From contig VFZX01000028.1 in assembly GCA_016871015.1 (NCBI GenBank), positions 1-37,613 on the forward strand: a stretch of 37,613 nucleotides of DNA, in the 5' to 3' direction. Below are positions 24,476-32,408 of this stretch, piece by piece. A model generated the notes under the pieces. It saw nothing but the letters and a program-made list of their open reading frames with translations, was not told where the DNA came from and ran no database searches. A program made the position numbers and the translations under genes. Every line of letters begins with the position of its first letter. Position 1 is the stretch's first letter. The stretch comes from Acidobacteriota bacterium (GTDB lineage Bacteria; Acidobacteriota; Terriglobia; Bryobacterales; Bryobacteraceae).

Positions 24476-25239
24476 CGGCCTGCCCATCCCCCGACGAACG
24501 CGTTGGGCCGCAGATCCCATGCCTGCTCGCCCTCCCGGGTCCAGCGCCGTACTGAGCGTCCGTACTTGGAGAATCCCCGCCGGATCAAGCCGAACCGCCG
24601 CGTCAGGTCCTGCAGCCATGCTGGCGCGCGGACCGAGAACTTCATCTCCATGATGTAGCTCGACGGCGTTCCGCCCATCGAGACCGCGTCGTCTACCAGG
24701 CGCCACGCGCGTGGATCGCCCGCCAACTGCCAGTCACGCACGGGTTGGCACCGGACCCGCCGGTCAAACGTCACCCGGACGTAGTCGTCAACGGTGCTGG
24801 TGAAGGCAAGCCGCTCGTACTCGACCAGCATTTTCGGGGTCGCGCGCAGCGTCTCCATGAGACGGACGAACTCGTTGTGTCCGGAGGAAACGCCGGAATG
24901 CCGGCAATGCCGCAGTTCCCGCGGGTCGGCCGGCGCCGAGGTCTTTTGGATCAGGTCCATGGATCTGCGCTTGACTTCGAGCTTGGCGAGTCCCGCACAG
25001 TCGCCGTAGCCGCGAATGCGCAGTTTGAACCGCTGCGGCGCGCTGTCCTCCGTGTCCCAGTAGCAACTCATGCGGTCGTTGTCCAGGTACAGACTGCGGA
25101 TCGGGTACCAGGCGCCTCCTGTAGAGTGCTCATCGAGCGTGCAATACGGAGCAAGGTACTCATGGATCGTTTCCACCTGGGACGGACGGATCAGGTACTT
25201 GAACTCGTAGCGCGCGACACTGAGACCGTTTTCCGCCAT
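24472..25239 (-). CDS. VTC-domain protein (polyphosphate-polymerase fold)
   Basis: The frame allows a TTG at 25242, but the adjacent ATG at 25239 is the better start (255 residues). Conserved basic and acidic residues of the tunnel-shaped VTC domain are all present: RYEFKY (10-15), RSLYLDN (48-54), KLRIRGYG (72-79), KLEVKRR (86-92), EYER (140-143), RVTFDRRVR (155-163), EMKFS (198-202) and FSKYGRS (223-229). In eukaryotic VTC4 this domain makes polyphosphate from ATP; bacterial stand-alone versions are assumed to act on nucleotides or polyphosphate, but few are tested. It has no signal peptide, so the active site should be cytoplasmic. As first gene of the operon it is followed without gaps by DUF4956, adaptor, channel and CotH genes. 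No ribosome site is visible before the ATG. Confidence 0.9.
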   Translation of the reverse strand: MAENGLSVARYEFKYLIRPSQVETIHEYLAPYCTLDEHSTGGAWYPIRSLYLDNDRMSCYWDTEDSAPQRFKLRIRGYGDCAGLAKLEVKRRSMDLIQKTSAPADPRELRHCRHSGVSSGHNEFVRLMETLRATPKMLVEYERLAFTSTVDDYVRVTFDRRVRCQPVRDWQLAGDPRAWRLVDDAVSMGGTPSSYIMEMKFSVRAPAWLQDLTRRFGLIRRGFSKYGRSVRRWTREGEQAWDLRPNAFVGGWAGR

Positions 25240-25255
25240 CAAACGTATGAACGTA

Positions 25256-25285
25256 ATTATGACGATTTGGTTGCAGCCCGGTCAG
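25256..25285 (-). promoter_or_regulatory. Possible sigma-70 promoter of the VTC operon
   Basis: Read on the reverse strand, CTGACC (25280-25285) and CATAAT (25256-25261) are separated by 18 bp, a fair match to -35 and -10 hexamers. The predicted start of transcription would lie only about ten bases before the VTC ATG, which fits the lack of a ribosome site and would give a very short leader. Found by eye only. Confidence 0.35.
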
Positions 25286-25358
25286 TTAAGAGACGTAAAG
25301 ATTCGTTAAGCCGCGCGTCCACCCCCCTTGACACCGGTGCTCAAGCGCGACACCCTCG

Positions 25359-28300
25359 ATGGATATGCGACCTCACCGAATCATATTCTGCCTGTTCGCA
25401 GCCGCTTCTCCAGTTTTCGCGCAAGAGGGCCGTGCCTCGATCGCCGGCCTCGTCCTCGATCCCAGCGGAGCGGCCGTGCCCGGCGCCACTGTCACCGTTC
25501 AGAGCCTGGACCGCAGCACGCAGTCCACCGCATCGTCGAGCGACTCAGGACGGTACCAGGTCGCCTTCCTGTTGCCGGGTAAGTACTCCGTCACTGTGGA
25601 GTCGCCCGGATTCAAGCGCTACGTCAATCCGTCGATCGAGTTGGCCACCGCCGAGCGGCTGGGCCTCGACATCCGCCTGGAGGTAGGCATCGCGACAGAG
25701 AGCGTCACCGTGTCGGAGAAGGCAGGGCTGTTGGAAACGGAGTCCTCGCAGCGCGGCCAGGTAATCACCTCGAAAGAGTTGCACGAGCTGCCCAACCAGG
25801 GACGAAGCGTTTTCCAAATGGTGTGGGCGGTGGCCGGCGTTACCCGGACCGGCACCGGCTGGGGATCCATGAGCCCGCAGGGTGTTGCAAACGCGACCGG
25901 ATTCTCACTGAACGGCGGGCGGCCTGGAGAAAATGAGGTCCTGCTCGACGGCGTGAGCGACGTTCACGGCGGACGCCAGGTGAAGAACATCCCCTCGCTT
26001 GAAACGGTCGAGGAGTTCAAAGTCATCGCCAACCCGTACGATTCGACCTTCGGCCGGACCGGCGGCGGAGCCATCAGCTTCACCACCAAGGCCGGCACCA
26101 ACCAGTTGCACGGTGTGGTCTGGGAGTTCCTCGGTAACAACAAACTGAACGCCAACGCCTGGCAGCTCAACCGGACCGGCACACGACGGCCGCAGAGCAA
26201 TTCCAACATCTTCGGATTCGAGGTCGACGGCCCGGTCTACCTTCCGAAGCTCATCGACGGCCGCAACAAGCTGTTCTTCATGTTTTCGCACGAAGGCTGG
26301 CGCTTCCGTGGGGTCGATATCCAGCAGTTCACGATTCCGCTCGACGCGCAACGCGCGGGCAACTTCTCGCAACTGCTGGCAGCCAACGGGCAGCCTGTGC
26401 TTCTGTACGATCCGCTGACGACCCGCCCGGATGGCGCGGGCGGGTTCCGGCGCGATCCGTTCGCAGGCAATCAACTGCCTGCGGCGCGCATGTCTCCGAT
26501 CGCGGTGAAGGCGGCAAGCTTCCTGCCGCGGCCGACGTTCGCGGGACAAGGTCCGGGACAAGTGAACAACTACGTCCGGCCCACGATGAACCGCTTCGGC
26601 ATCAACCAGCAGGCGTCCCGGATCGACTACAACCTGGGCGCCAACAACCGGGTCTACTTCCGGTATTCGAACACGCCGTTCGAGGAGATCCGCGCTCTTG
26701 GCTGGGCCGGTGAGAACGTCGCGGAACCCAGTGGTAACGCGCCGCTCACGCGCAACGGCGTCAACTGGAGCTTCGACTGGACTTCCACGCTGCGCCCGCG
26801 CACGATGCTCAACGTCCGCTTCGGACTCACCCGCTGGGAAGACTTCGCGGGCAACCTGATCGGACGCGGCTACGATCCGCGCGAGCTCGGATTCCCGTCC
26901 AGCCTGGTGTCGCAATTCCTGATCCTGCAGTTCCCCCGGTTCGACATCGCCGGTGGATACGCGCCCATCGGCGCCAACCGCCCTGGGAACCTCGAAACCG
27001 ACTACGCCTATAGCCTGCAGCCGAATCTGAACCTGGTCCGTGGCAGCCACGTCATCAAGGTGGGTGCGGAGTTCCGGCGGTTCGAGAAGAACCGCATCGG
27101 CTTGGGCGTCATCAGCGGCCAGTACTCTTTTGGACGCGATTTCACGCAGGCCAACCCGCTTCGCGCCGACGCGCTGTCCGGCAATGAGTTCGCCTCTTTC
27201 CTGCTCGGACTCCCCAATGGCGGACGCGTCGACAACAACATGCATCCGGCCTACAAGAACTACTACTACTCAGGGTTCTTGCAGGATGACTGGAAGCTGA
27301 GCCAACGGCTCACACTGAACCTCGGTTTCCGTTACGACTACGAGGCCCCGCTGTCGGAGCGGTACAACCGCCAGGTGCGCGGATTCGCGTTTGACCAGCC
27401 TGCGTCAATCGCAAGCCAGGTCCGCGGACTCACGCTGCGTGGCGGACTGCTCTATGCCGGCAACTCCGGCGCTTCGCGGCAGGCCTTCAATCGCGACTAC
27501 AAGCGTCCGCAGCCGCGCATTGGCGTGGCCTACCGCGTGACGAACAACCTCGTGCTGCGGGGTGGATACGGCCTGTTCTTCCTCGGCCAGTACGAGGAGG
27601 GTCCGGGAACCGGATTCAGCCGGTCGACTCCGCTGATCGCCTCGACCGATGGCGGACTCACCCCCCGCGTCACGTTGTCGAATCCGTTCCCTGAGCCGCT
27701 GCTCCAGCCTGTGGGATCGACCCTGGGACTTGCCACTGATTTGGGCCTCGGCATCTCCGCCCAGTTCCTGAACCGCCGGCATCCCTATTCGCACCAGTTC
27801 TCCTTCGGATTCCAAACCCAGTGGAGCGGATGGGTGCTCGAATCGGCGTACCAGGGGAACATCACGCGCCGCCTGCCCGTGGGCATGGCGATTAATAACC
27901 TTCCTGTCGAGGAGCTGGGACGTCCCAACGCCTACTACACCGACCGTATTGCGAATCCGATGGCCGGACTCATCCCGAACAACTCAGGAAAGAACGGCGC
28001 CACGATTCCGCGCCAGGAACTGCTCCTGCCCTATCCGCATTTTGCCGGTATCGGACTGTCGGGCATCCCGATCGGAACCCAGAGCTACCACGGCTGGCAA
28101 AACAGCGTGAAGAAGCGCTTTTCGCAAGGCTACACGTTCCAACTCGCCTACACCGTGTCGAAGACGATCGAAGCGGTGTCGCCGCTCAACGCACAGGACT
28201 ACAACGGCGCGAATCCGTTGAAGTCCGGGCTGGAGCGCCGGCTGCTCGAATGGGATGCGCCGGAGAAGCTCGCGGTGCTGGCTACCTACGAGCTTCCGGT

Positions 28301-28802
28301 AGGACGGGGCAAGCGCTGGGGCAAGTCGATGGGTGGACTCGCGAACGCCCTGGCTGGCGGCTGGCAGTTGAACGGCAATTGGACCCGCCAAAGCGGATTC
28401 CCGGCGCCGTTCCCGAACGCCGCGCCCAACAGCGCCACGAGCGCGAAGCTCGGTCCGGACGCCCGCACCCGCGAGCGCTGGTTCGACGTGAACCTGTGGC
28501 GCGATTCCGCCGGGCGTCCCGTGCCGGTCCAGGCTCCGTTCACGCTGCGGAACTTCCCCACCCGGTTCGGCGATGTCCGGCTGCCGATGTTGAACAACCT
28601 CGACCTGTCCCTGTTCAAGGACTTCTCAATCACCGAGAAGATCCGGCTCAACTTCCGCGCCGAGTGGTACAACATCACCAACACGCCCTGGTTCCCGCGT
28701 TTGGATACCACCAGCGTGACGGCGGCGAATTTCGGAAGCCTGAATCTCAGCCAGACGAACACTCCGAAGAGGGCAGTGCTGGGCTTGCGGCTGCTTTGGT
28801 AG
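25359..28802 (+). CDS. TonB-dependent receptor, Oar-like (complete)
   Basis: The 1147-residue product has a signal peptide (IIFCLFAAASPVFAQ) and then the carboxypeptidase-regulatory domain (ASIAGLVLDPSGAAVPGATVTV; YSVTVESPGFKRY). The plug region follows (LLETESSQRGQVITSKELHELPNQGR; FSLNGGRPGENEVLLDGVS; YDSTFGRTGGGAISFTTKAGTNQLHG). A long beta-barrel ends LNFRAEWYNITNTPWF and LGLRLLW, an aromatic C-terminus suited to outer-membrane insertion. The length is typical of the large acidobacterial family used for uptake of bulky nutrients or for surface binding; the ligand is unknown. An ATG two codons on (25365) is an alternative start; no ribosome site supports either. The stop lies 3 bp from the end of the convergent subtilase gene, so the two ends share any termination signal. 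Confidence 0.93.
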   Translation: MDMRPHRIIFCLFAAASPVFAQEGRASIAGLVLDPSGAAVPGATVTVQSLDRSTQSTASSSDSGRYQVAFLLPGKYSVTVESPGFKRYVNPSIELATAERLGLDIRLEVGIATESVTVSEKAGLLETESSQRGQVITSKELHELPNQGRSVFQMVWAVAGVTRTGTGWGSMSPQGVANATGFSLNGGRPGENEVLLDGVSDVHGGRQVKNIPSLETVEEFKVIANPYDSTFGRTGGGAISFTTKAGTNQLHGVVWEFLGNNKLNANAWQLNRTGTRRPQSNSNIFGFEVDGPVYLPKLIDGRNKLFFMFSHEGWRFRGVDIQQFTIPLDAQRAGNFSQLLAANGQPVLLYDPLTTRPDGAGGFRRDPFAGNQLPAARMSPIAVKAASFLPRPTFAGQGPGQVNNYVRPTMNRFGINQQASRIDYNLGANNRVYFRYSNTPFEEIRALGWAGENVAEPSGNAPLTRNGVNWSFDWTSTLRPRTMLNVRFGLTRWEDFAGNLIGRGYDPRELGFPSSLVSQFLILQFPRFDIAGGYAPIGANRPGNLETDYAYSLQPNLNLVRGSHVIKVGAEFRRFEKNRIGLGVISGQYSFGRDFTQANPLRADALSGNEFASFLLGLPNGGRVDNNMHPAYKNYYYSGFLQDDWKLSQRLTLNLGFRYDYEAPLSERYNRQVRGFAFDQPASIASQVRGLTLRGGLLYAGNSGASRQAFNRDYKRPQPRIGVAYRVTNNLVLRGGYGLFFLGQYEEGPGTGFSRSTPLIASTDGGLTPRVTLSNPFPEPLLQPVGSTLGLATDLGLGISAQFLNRRHPYSHQFSFGFQTQWSGWVLESAYQGNITRRLPVGMAINNLPVEELGRPNAYYTDRIANPMAGLIPNNSGKNGATIPRQELLLPYPHFAGIGLSGIPIGTQSYHGWQNSVKKRFSQGYTFQLAYTVSKTIEAVSPLNAQDYNGANPLKSGLERRLLEWDAPEKLAVLATYELPVGRGKRWGKSMGGLANALAGGWQLNGNWTRQSGFPAPFPNAAPNSATSAKLGPDARTRERWFDVNLWRDSAGRPVPVQAPFTLRNFPTRFGDVRLPMLNNLDLSLFKDFSITEKIRLNFRAEWYNITNTPWFPRLDTTSVTAANFGSLNLSQTNTPKRAVLGLRLLW

Positions 28803-28805
28803 AGG
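28778..28805 (+). repeat. 28-bp direct repeat, copy 1 (3' end of receptor gene)
   Basis: Twenty-eight bases covering the last codons, stop and 3 bp beyond the stop of the receptor gene recur perfectly at 30723-30750 in the same orientation, 1945 bp away. The repeat starts GCTGGGCTTGCGG and ends TGGTAGAGG. A perfect match of this length to the end of a gene, next to a second block of protease similarity, marks a duplicated segment. Confidence 0.85.
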
Positions 28806-30476
28806 TTATTTATCGCCCGCTGCCGTCAGCGCCAACGGGAAGGGGTTCGAGCTTCCGGTGACGGACGACTCTCCCCAGATGATGTTGTATCCCCCCGCGA
28901 CGTTGGTGCCCCAGATAATGTTCGATCCCCAGATGATATTGTTCGGCAGGATCACATTTTGTCCCCATACCAGGTTGGTGGCCCACGCCGAGCTCTCGCC
29001 CCAGATAATGTTCAGCGTCCCGAGTCCCGGGTACGCCGTGCTCAAGACGACCTTCCCGTTGACGACTTGAGCGAGGGGCGAGATCGCGGACTTGGTCGAT
29101 CCGATCTTCTCTGTTGATCTCAGTGCTTCGTCCGCGGCAACGTACCCGGCTCCCGCGGTGAACACGTCGTGCTGAACCGAATAACGGGTATTGGTGGCCG
29201 AGTCAATGATCGATGCCGTGGGGACGAACCCTTTCCATGCGGTCTTCATCAACCGCGCCTTCACCTGGTCCGGGGTCATCGTGCTGTCTTTGTGGATGAT
29301 CATGGCCGCGACACCCGCAACGACCGGCGCCGCCATGCTCGTGCCGCTGAGCTTGAGGTACTGCTTGGAATCCATCACCATCGCATTGCCCGGCAACAGC
29401 GAGGTGAGCGTGCTGGGAAACACGGTGCGCGCAACCATTAGATTCCCGGGCGCCACCAGGTCCGGCTTCACCACGTGGTCGATCGCGGTGGGCCCTTTGG
29501 AGCTGAAGCTGGAGACAGTATCATCGCTCTGACTGTCGCTTCCATCCTCTGGATTCCGCGCTGCGCCAACGGTGATCACGAACGGATCGTTGCCGGGGGC
29601 CGCGATCGTTGCGTATCCCTGAGTCGTGGCGTATCGTCCGAGGTTGCCCGCTGCCACAACCACGACGATGCCCGCCTTCCACGCCCGCTCAACCGCCTGG
29701 CAAAGTGGATCCGTTTGAAAGCTTTGCGTCACTGGCCGCCCGAGGGACAGGTTCATCACGCGGATGTTGTGCGTCGATTTGAGCTGAATCGCCCGATCGA
29801 TGGCCGCGATCACTCTGCTGTCAGTGCTCACGCCCTGTCCGTTGAGCACACGCAGGTTGATAATATTGACCGCCGACGCCACTCCCATGTAGTCTGTCTT
29901 GTCACATTTTGAATCCGCGCCCAGAATCGAGGCGACATGGGTGCCATGGCCGAACAGGTCGGCGACGCCGGAATCGCTGGCGAAGTTCTCGCTATAGACG
30001 ATGCGCGAAGAGGAGCAAGAACTCCCTCCTCTCAGGGCATCGAGCGGTGATACCCCGCTGTCGATGACCGCTACTCCGATTCCTGTGCCAGGGTAGGCGC
30101 CCTTCGACGATCCGCTGAGACCAGCAGCTTCCCGCGCCTCGTCCGGATCAAAATGCTTCGAAGCTGCCGCGGACACCGTCCGGTCCACTGAGATGGACCG
30201 GATCTTGGGATCCTTTCTGAGCGTCTCAATGAGACTGCGGTTCGTCCGCAGGGAACCCATTCTCAGTTGCCGGTGGGACTTGTGGTTCCTACCGCCGCCC
30301 GAAGTGATGGCCTCCTCGCGCTTGCGGCGGGACGTGTCGTCGTCATCGTCCTGGTAAACAACGATGACGTTGGACTCCCCTTGTCCGCTCAAGAGCTCCG
30401 GGTCAACGTGAGCAGTGCGTGAATTCGCCGACGCAATGGCCGCTGCCAGAGTAATGGTCAGTGTGATTCGCTTCAT
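28806..30476 (-). CDS. Secreted subtilisin-like serine protease with C-terminal NIIWG hexad repeats
   Basis: The 556-residue product has a signal peptide (ITLTITLAAAIASANS) and a propeptide-like region (VIVVYQDDDDDTSRRKREEA; LIETLRKDPKIRSISVDR). An S8 protease domain follows, with catalytic Asp139 (AVIDSGVS), His177 (GHGTHVAS), oxyanion Asn278 (VAAGNLG) and Ser380 (LSGTSMAAP). A linker leads to residues 489-536, which follow a six-residue period N-h-h-W-G-x: NIIWG at 489, 513, 519 and 531, NLVWG at 501, degenerate units between. Such W-G repeats occur at the ends of acidobacterial subtilases and have no assigned function; surface attachment, secretion or inhibition are possible. Proteolysis probably occurs outside the cell. 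A decayed relative lies immediately upstream. Confidence 0.93.
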   Translation of the reverse strand: MKRITLTITLAAAIASANSRTAHVDPELLSGQGESNVIVVYQDDDDDTSRRKREEAITSGGGRNHKSHRQLRMGSLRTNRSLIETLRKDPKIRSISVDRTVSAAASKHFDPDEAREAAGLSGSSKGAYPGTGIGVAVIDSGVSPLDALRGGSSCSSSRIVYSENFASDSGVADLFGHGTHVASILGADSKCDKTDYMGVASAVNIINLRVLNGQGVSTDSRVIAAIDRAIQLKSTHNIRVMNLSLGRPVTQSFQTDPLCQAVERAWKAGIVVVVAAGNLGRYATTQGYATIAAPGNDPFVITVGAARNPEDGSDSQSDDTVSSFSSKGPTAIDHVVKPDLVAPGNLMVARTVFPSTLTSLLPGNAMVMDSKQYLKLSGTSMAAPVVAGVAAMIIHKDSTMTPDQVKARLMKTAWKGFVPTASIIDSATNTRYSVQHDVFTAGAGYVAADEALRSTEKIGSTKSAISPLAQVVNGKVVLSTAYPGLGTLNIIWGESSAWATNLVWGQNVILPNNIIWGSNIIWGTNVAGGYNIIWGESSVTGSSNPFPLALTAAGDK

Positions 30477-30722
30477 GCCGTTGACGTTGCAGGTAGCCTG
30501 CCAAATGCGAACTTCCGTGCATTCAATGACCTACGGGTTTGCGCCCGCCGCCAGGACGACATCTTGTCCGGTGGATCCCGACAGGTTGTCGTGCTGACCG
30601 GTCCGCAGCCCGGGCTATCCTGCCCCGAAGCGTGATGACGCTGGTCAGAGCCACGGTCCGGTTCTTCCCGGACATCGCGGACCCGGCGTCGAGATGATCT
30701 TCGCTGGCCGGCTGCGGGACCG
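30477..30722. other. Non-coding region upstream of the protease
   Basis: This stretch directly upstream of the protease start shows no frame I trust: short reading frames exist on both strands but lack family motifs and carry no ribosome site. It should contain the protease promoter near 30480-30540; I see no clear -35/-10 pair. A tail such as SGSTGQDVVLAAG before a stop on the reverse strand could be a remnant of a lost gene, but that is weak. Confidence 0.5.
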
Positions 30723-30750
30723 GCTGGGCTTGCGGCTGCTTTGGTAGAGG
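30723..30750 (+). repeat. 28-bp direct repeat, copy 2
   Basis: This is a perfect copy of 28778-28805 (the receptor gene's 3' end) with no receptor gene to its left. It is followed within about 14 bp by sequence matching the middle of the protease gene. It is best read as the left edge of a decayed duplicate of the receptor-end/protease segment. Confidence 0.85.
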
Positions 30751-31113
30751 CTGGTCCGGCTTCACGGTGATGACGAACGGATCGTTGCCGGGCACCGCGA
30801 TCGTTGCGTATCCCTGAGTCGCCGCATGGCGTCCGAGGTTGCCCGCTGCCACAACCCGGCGATGCCCGCCTTCCACGCCCGCTCAACTGCCTGGCAAGTG
30901 GATCCGTTTCGGAACTCGCCCCTCAGGGCTACTCCCGCTCCTGTGCCCGGGTAGCGCCTTTCGACGATCCGCCGAGACCAACAGCGCCCCGCGCCTCGTC
31001 CGTGGACGTCGCTGAATCGAACTACCGATTGGGGGTCTCTTTGCGCGGACGTGAACCCGCGATCTCCGCGGGAGTGCGTGGATTGAGAGCAGACAGCCAA
31101 GGAACAGCAGCAC
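30751..31113 (-). pseudogene. Decayed partial copy of the subtilisin-like protease
   Basis: Bases 30764-30909 align with 29569-29716 of the intact protease gene at high identity, covering residues around VERAWKAGI, VVAAGNLGR, ATTQGYATIA and PGNDPFVITV. Two single-base deletions (near 30856 and 30896) break the frame. After a deletion of about 300 bp, 30911 to about 31010 aligns with the region around YPGTGIGVAVIDSG and FDPDEAREAAGL (intact 30020-30155), again with small gaps. The catalytic His and Ser regions and the NIIWG tail are gone. A possible original start is the GTG at 31113 (LLFLGCLLSIHALP, signal-like) after an AAGGAG. It is clearly non-functional as a protease. Exact outer limits are uncertain. 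Confidence 0.8.
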
Positions 31114-31190
31114 TCCTTAGCGCTTTACTACGATGTCCTTCGTATCCGCAACCCTCCGCCGATGTGGGCCCTGAACTCTTCTGTTCAAAC

Positions 31191-32408
31191 TCAGAAGCTA
31201 TACCGGATCCCCATGACGCCGTGGGAATTGAGCCGGAACTGGCCGAGGAAATCGCCCGCCTTTCCCCGGATCAGCGTGAACCCCGCCGTCCCGCGCCAAT
31301 GCGCTCCAAACTGCTGGGAGTACTCGCTCTTCCACCAGACACCATCGCCGTTCTGCCGTACCGCGGTCTCGAACGCCAGCGTCCTGCGTGAATCAATCGT
31401 GTACTGCGCCCTGCCGAGGAACGACCGGGCGAGGCCCCGGTCCGGCGCGAATGAGAACGGGTTGCGCCGCGCCGTCACCGCCTCACCGCCGTAGCCGCCC
31501 ACCACTACCCACTCACCCCAGGTCCGCTCGATCTGCACGACATAGAGCACGTATTCGTCGGCCACCGTGGTCCGGCTGCGGAACCACGCCGTCTCAGCCT
31601 TCACCGTGAACCATGGTAGCGGCACGGCGGCATCGGCCCCGTACAGCCGCAGCGACGGATGAAAGCGCTCAAACTCGATCGCACCCCGCAGCAGGTTCAG
31701 CCGGGGATCGAGCAGAGGCAGGTAGTGAAATCCGTCATAGAATACCGCTGAGAATTCATAGCCCCGCCCATTGTGGTTCCACCGCGCTCCGAACTGGGTC
31801 CGCCCGGGAATGCGCGGACCCAGATCGGTGAACCGGAACTGCGACAGCTCTGGCGGGACCACCACCCAGCGCTGGTTCAGAAGCGGAGTCCGTGCGGGCG
31901 TGAACCGCGGCGATACCACCAGGTCAAGCGTCTCGCTCCCGCGCTCCACCGTGACGCGGCCCGCGGTGACACCGAGAAAATCGTTGTCCACCACGCTCAG
32001 GTAGTCGCGGGGCGCGAACCGGTCCAGCGGATTCAGAATGTCCGCCTTGCCCCACCGGATGAACTGCTTGCCGGCTTCCACCGTCACTCCGCCGCGATGC
32101 CACTGCGCGCTCAGCCGCCGCAGCGACAGTGCCGGACGCTGGATCCGCCGGTCCTGCCAATCGAACCGGAGTTTGCGCTCTACCATCCTGTGCGTATCCA
32201 CCCGTGCGTCCACCGACCCGTAGACCGCGAGGTCCCGCTGAACCCGCAGCGACGGCTCCCAGCGGATCAGCGCTTCGCCCACGGCATGGCCACTGTCTCC
32301 AGGCGCGGCTTGCGGATACAACGTAGCCCGCGTGTCGATGAATCCCCGCTGCGTGAATGTCTGCGCCTCCAGCAGAACAGCGGCCGCAAGCGCCAGCGCG
32401 AGCCTCAT
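31191..32408 (-). CDS. Outer-membrane beta-barrel-like protein of a lipid/lipoprotein transport operon
   Basis: The frame runs to 32708 inside the upstream gene, but the ATG at 32408 overlaps that gene's stop (ATGA) and opens a signal peptide (MRLALALAAAVLLEAQ). The 405-residue product is rich in alternating hydrophobic and aromatic strands (YGSVDARVDTHRM, VTVEAGKQFIRWGKADILNPLDRFAP, RTQFGARWNHNGRGYEFSAVFY) and ends GVMGIRYSF with a terminal Phe typical of outer-membrane barrels. The W-G-K-x-D-x-x-N-P-x-D segment recalls the DUF1302 and alginate-export type barrels. Its operon partners are a LolA-like protein and an ABC transporter, so it may be the outer-membrane acceptor or channel. Substrate unknown. 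Confidence 0.82.
   Translation of the reverse strand: MRLALALAAAVLLEAQTFTQRGFIDTRATLYPQAAPGDSGHAVGEALIRWEPSLRVQRDLAVYGSVDARVDTHRMVERKLRFDWQDRRIQRPALSLRRLSAQWHRGGVTVEAGKQFIRWGKADILNPLDRFAPRDYLSVVDNDFLGVTAGRVTVERGSETLDLVVSPRFTPARTPLLNQRWVVVPPELSQFRFTDLGPRIPGRTQFGARWNHNGRGYEFSAVFYDGFHYLPLLDPRLNLLRGAIEFERFHPSLRLYGADAAVPLPWFTVKAETAWFRSRTTVADEYVLYVVQIERTWGEWVVVGGYGGEAVTARRNPFSFAPDRGLARSFLGRAQYTIDSRRTLAFETAVRQNGDGVWWKSEYSQQFGAHWRGTAGFTLIRGKAGDFLGQFRLNSHGVMGIRYSF

Noticed and set aside
25328-25333. Perfect TTGACA upstream of the receptor start
   Set aside because: No -10-like hexamer lies 16-19 bp downstream, and the distance to the ATG is too short for a normal promoter.
25905-27245. Reverse frame of 446 residues within the receptor gene
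   Set aside because: Shadow of a clear TonB-dependent receptor; no family signal and no ribosome site.
30523-30876. 117-residue reverse frame with protease-like N-terminus and Pro-rich tail
   Set aside because: The protease-like part is a fragment of the decayed copy joined by frameshift and deletion to unrelated sequence; no start signal or complete domain.
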